From assembly GCA_021793935.1 (NCBI GenBank), contig JAJYRV010000114.1, positions 1 through 6,585 on the forward strand: 6,585 bases of DNA, in the 5' to 3' direction. Numbering within the stretch: position 1 is the stretch's first letter; every line of letters starts with the position of its first letter. A model generated the notes under the pieces. That model ran no database searches, was not told where the DNA came from, and saw only the letters and a list, made by a program, of their open reading frames with translations. Below, in pieces: positions 5,687 to 6,585 of this stretch. The stretch comes from Actinomycetes bacterium (GTDB lineage: Bacteria; Actinomycetota; Actinomycetes; Actinomycetales; Beutenbergiaceae). A program made the translations under genes and the position numbers.

Positions 5687-6577
5687 TCAGTTGTACACGT
5701 CGAAATCGCCGTCGTAGCCGGCAACGAAGGAAGAGTCGAAGTCAGCGGACGGGTCCTTGAGTTCAAGGCCGAGTTCGGTGAGCTTCTCCTTCACCTCACT
5801 GATGGACTTCGCCCCGAAGTTACGGATGTCGAGCAGGTCCGCCTCGGTGCGCGCAACGAGTTCACCCACGACGTGGATGCCCTCACGCTTGAGGCAGTTG
5901 TAGGACCGGATCGACAGTTCCAGCTGCTCGATCGGCATCGCGAGGTCTTCGGCGAGCGCCTGATCCGTGGGCGAGGGGCCGATCTCGATCCCTTCGGCCT
6001 CGACGTTGAGTTCACGCGCGAGTCCGAACAGTTCCACGAGGGTCTTCCCGGCCGAGGCGAGCGCGTCGCGCGGGGCCATGGACTTCTTCGTTTCGACGTC
6101 GACGATGAGCTTGTCGAAGTCGGTGCGCTGCTCCACACGGGTGGCTTCCACCTTGTAGGTGACCTTGAGGACCGGGGAATAGATCGAGTCGACCGGGACC
6201 CGGCCGATCTCGGCCTCGATGTCCTTGTTCTGAACGGCGGAAACATACCCGCGCCCGCGCTCGACGGTGAGTTCCACCTCGAGCTTGCCCTTGCCGTTGA
6301 TCGTCGCCAGGTGCAGGTCGGGGTTGTGGATCTCCACGCCCGCGGGCGGGGTGATGTCGCCAGCGGTGACGACGCCGGGGCCCGCCTTGCGTAGGTACAT
6401 CACCACGGGTTCGTCGTTCTCGGAAGAAACGACGATGTTCTTGATGTTCAGAATGATCTCGGTGACGTCTTCCTTCACGCCCTCGACGGTGGAGAACTCG
6501 TGGAGCACTCCGTCGATGCGGATGGAGGTGACGGCGGCACCGGGGATGGAGGAGAGCAGGGTCCGGCGCAGGGAGTT
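5687..6577 (-). CDS. rpoA: RNA polymerase alpha subunit, 5'-truncated by the window
   Basis: The alpha subunit dimerises to start RNA polymerase assembly and its C-terminal domain contacts UP elements and activators. The 296 visible residues start at [16 protein letters not shown], which corresponds to about residue 36 of actinobacterial RpoA, so the first 35 or so are missing; the Arg pair used in polymerase assembly is retained at visible residues 4-5. The N-terminal domain runs to about visible residue 195, then a short linker, then the C-terminal domain with [13 protein letters not shown] (222-233 region), where the Arg matches the DNA-contacting Arg265 of E. coli, and [19 protein letters not shown] (248-266). 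A GTG at 6508 is internal, not the real start. Coding sequence stops being trustworthy after 6577, where the reading deviates from the expected LGNSLRR into adapter-like bases. The gene precedes rplQ by 34 bp. Confidence 0.97.
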   Translation of the reverse strand, partial: NSLRRTLLSSIPGAAVTSIRIDGVLHEFSTVEGVKEDVTEIILNIKNIVVSSENDEPVVMYLRKAGPGVVTAGDITPPAGVEIHNPDLHLATINGKGKLEVELTVERGRGYVSAVQNKDIEAEIGRVPVDSIYSPVLKVTYKVEATRVEQRTDFDKLIVDVETKKSMAPRDALASAGKTLVELFGLARELNVEAEGIEIGPSPTDQALAEDLAMPIEQLELSIRSYNCLKREGIHVVGELVARTEADLLDIRNFGAKSISEVKEKLTELGLELKDPSADFDSSFVAGYDGDFDVYN

Positions 6578-6585
6578 AGATCGGA
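6578..6585. other. Probable residual Illumina adapter at contig end
   Basis: The final eight bases, AGATCGGA, equal the first eight of the standard TruSeq-type adapter (AGATCGGAAGAGC). In the rpoA frame they encode Arg-Ser in place of the nearly invariant Leu-Gly that precedes Asn-Ser-Leu-Arg-Arg. The match and the loss of conservation begin at the same base, which makes a sequencing artefact the best explanation. Confidence 0.72.

Noticed and set aside
5687..6508. Complete RpoA starting at the GTG at 6508
   Set aside because: Conserved RpoA sequence continues upstream in frame to 6577, so this GTG is an internal valine.
1..6585. CRISPR arrays, tRNA, rRNA, insertion sequences, integrase or phage genes
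   Set aside because: No regularly spaced repeats, cloverleaf-forming sequence, transposase motif or target-site duplication was seen on either strand.

Overview
The window is high-GC DNA (codon third positions mostly G or C) and reads as an actinomycete chromosome, most likely Micrococcales/Actinomycetales-like. The evidence is the gene content and order (rpoA-rplQ, then truA with a ribosomal-type promoter behind it), a long acidic tail on ribosomal protein L17, and TANNNT-type -10 boxes placed so that transcription would begin at or next to start codons. No finer placement is justified.

Layout, left to right. Positions 7-35 (minus) hold a near-consensus promoter pointing out of the left edge, probably serving the rplM-rpsI operon. 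truA (63-908, minus) encodes tRNA pseudouridine synthase A. A short divergent control region (909-989) separates it from a ROK-family sugar kinase (990-1745, plus). A 211-bp intergenic region (1746-1956) holds a GC-rich terminator-like structure, a striking 56-bp inverted repeat, and a promoter with an operator-like repeat for gntP. gntP (1957-3345, plus) encodes a gluconate:H+ symporter. It converges on a FGGY-family gluconokinase-like gene (gntK, 3404-4900, minus) across a 58-bp gap. A 203-bp gap (4901-5103) carries the gntK ribosome site and a strong hairpin that ends the ribosomal transcript. Then come rplQ (5104-5652, minus) and the 5'-truncated rpoA (5687 to the right edge, minus).

The essential-gene backbone is rpoA-rplQ ... 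truA, all on the minus strand. The three carbohydrate genes lie between rplQ and truA, two of them on the opposite strand. Together they suggest uptake of gluconate (GntP) and its phosphorylation to 6-phosphogluconate (GntK), with a second sugar kinase of uncertain substrate (ROK). No GntR-type regulator gene is present. This looks like a metabolic insertion into a conserved ribosomal neighbourhood: rplQ has its own terminator and truA appears to have gained its own, probably leaderless, promoter.

The last eight bases (6578-6585) match the start of the common Illumina adapter and break the conserved RpoA reading, so the right edge is probably a contig end with untrimmed adapter. I see no CRISPR array, tRNA, rRNA, insertion sequence or phage gene, and no clearly new biological system. 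The most interesting items are the gene arrangement, the intergenic inverted repeat, the divergent leaderless promoters, and the atypical sugar-binding loop of the ROK kinase.
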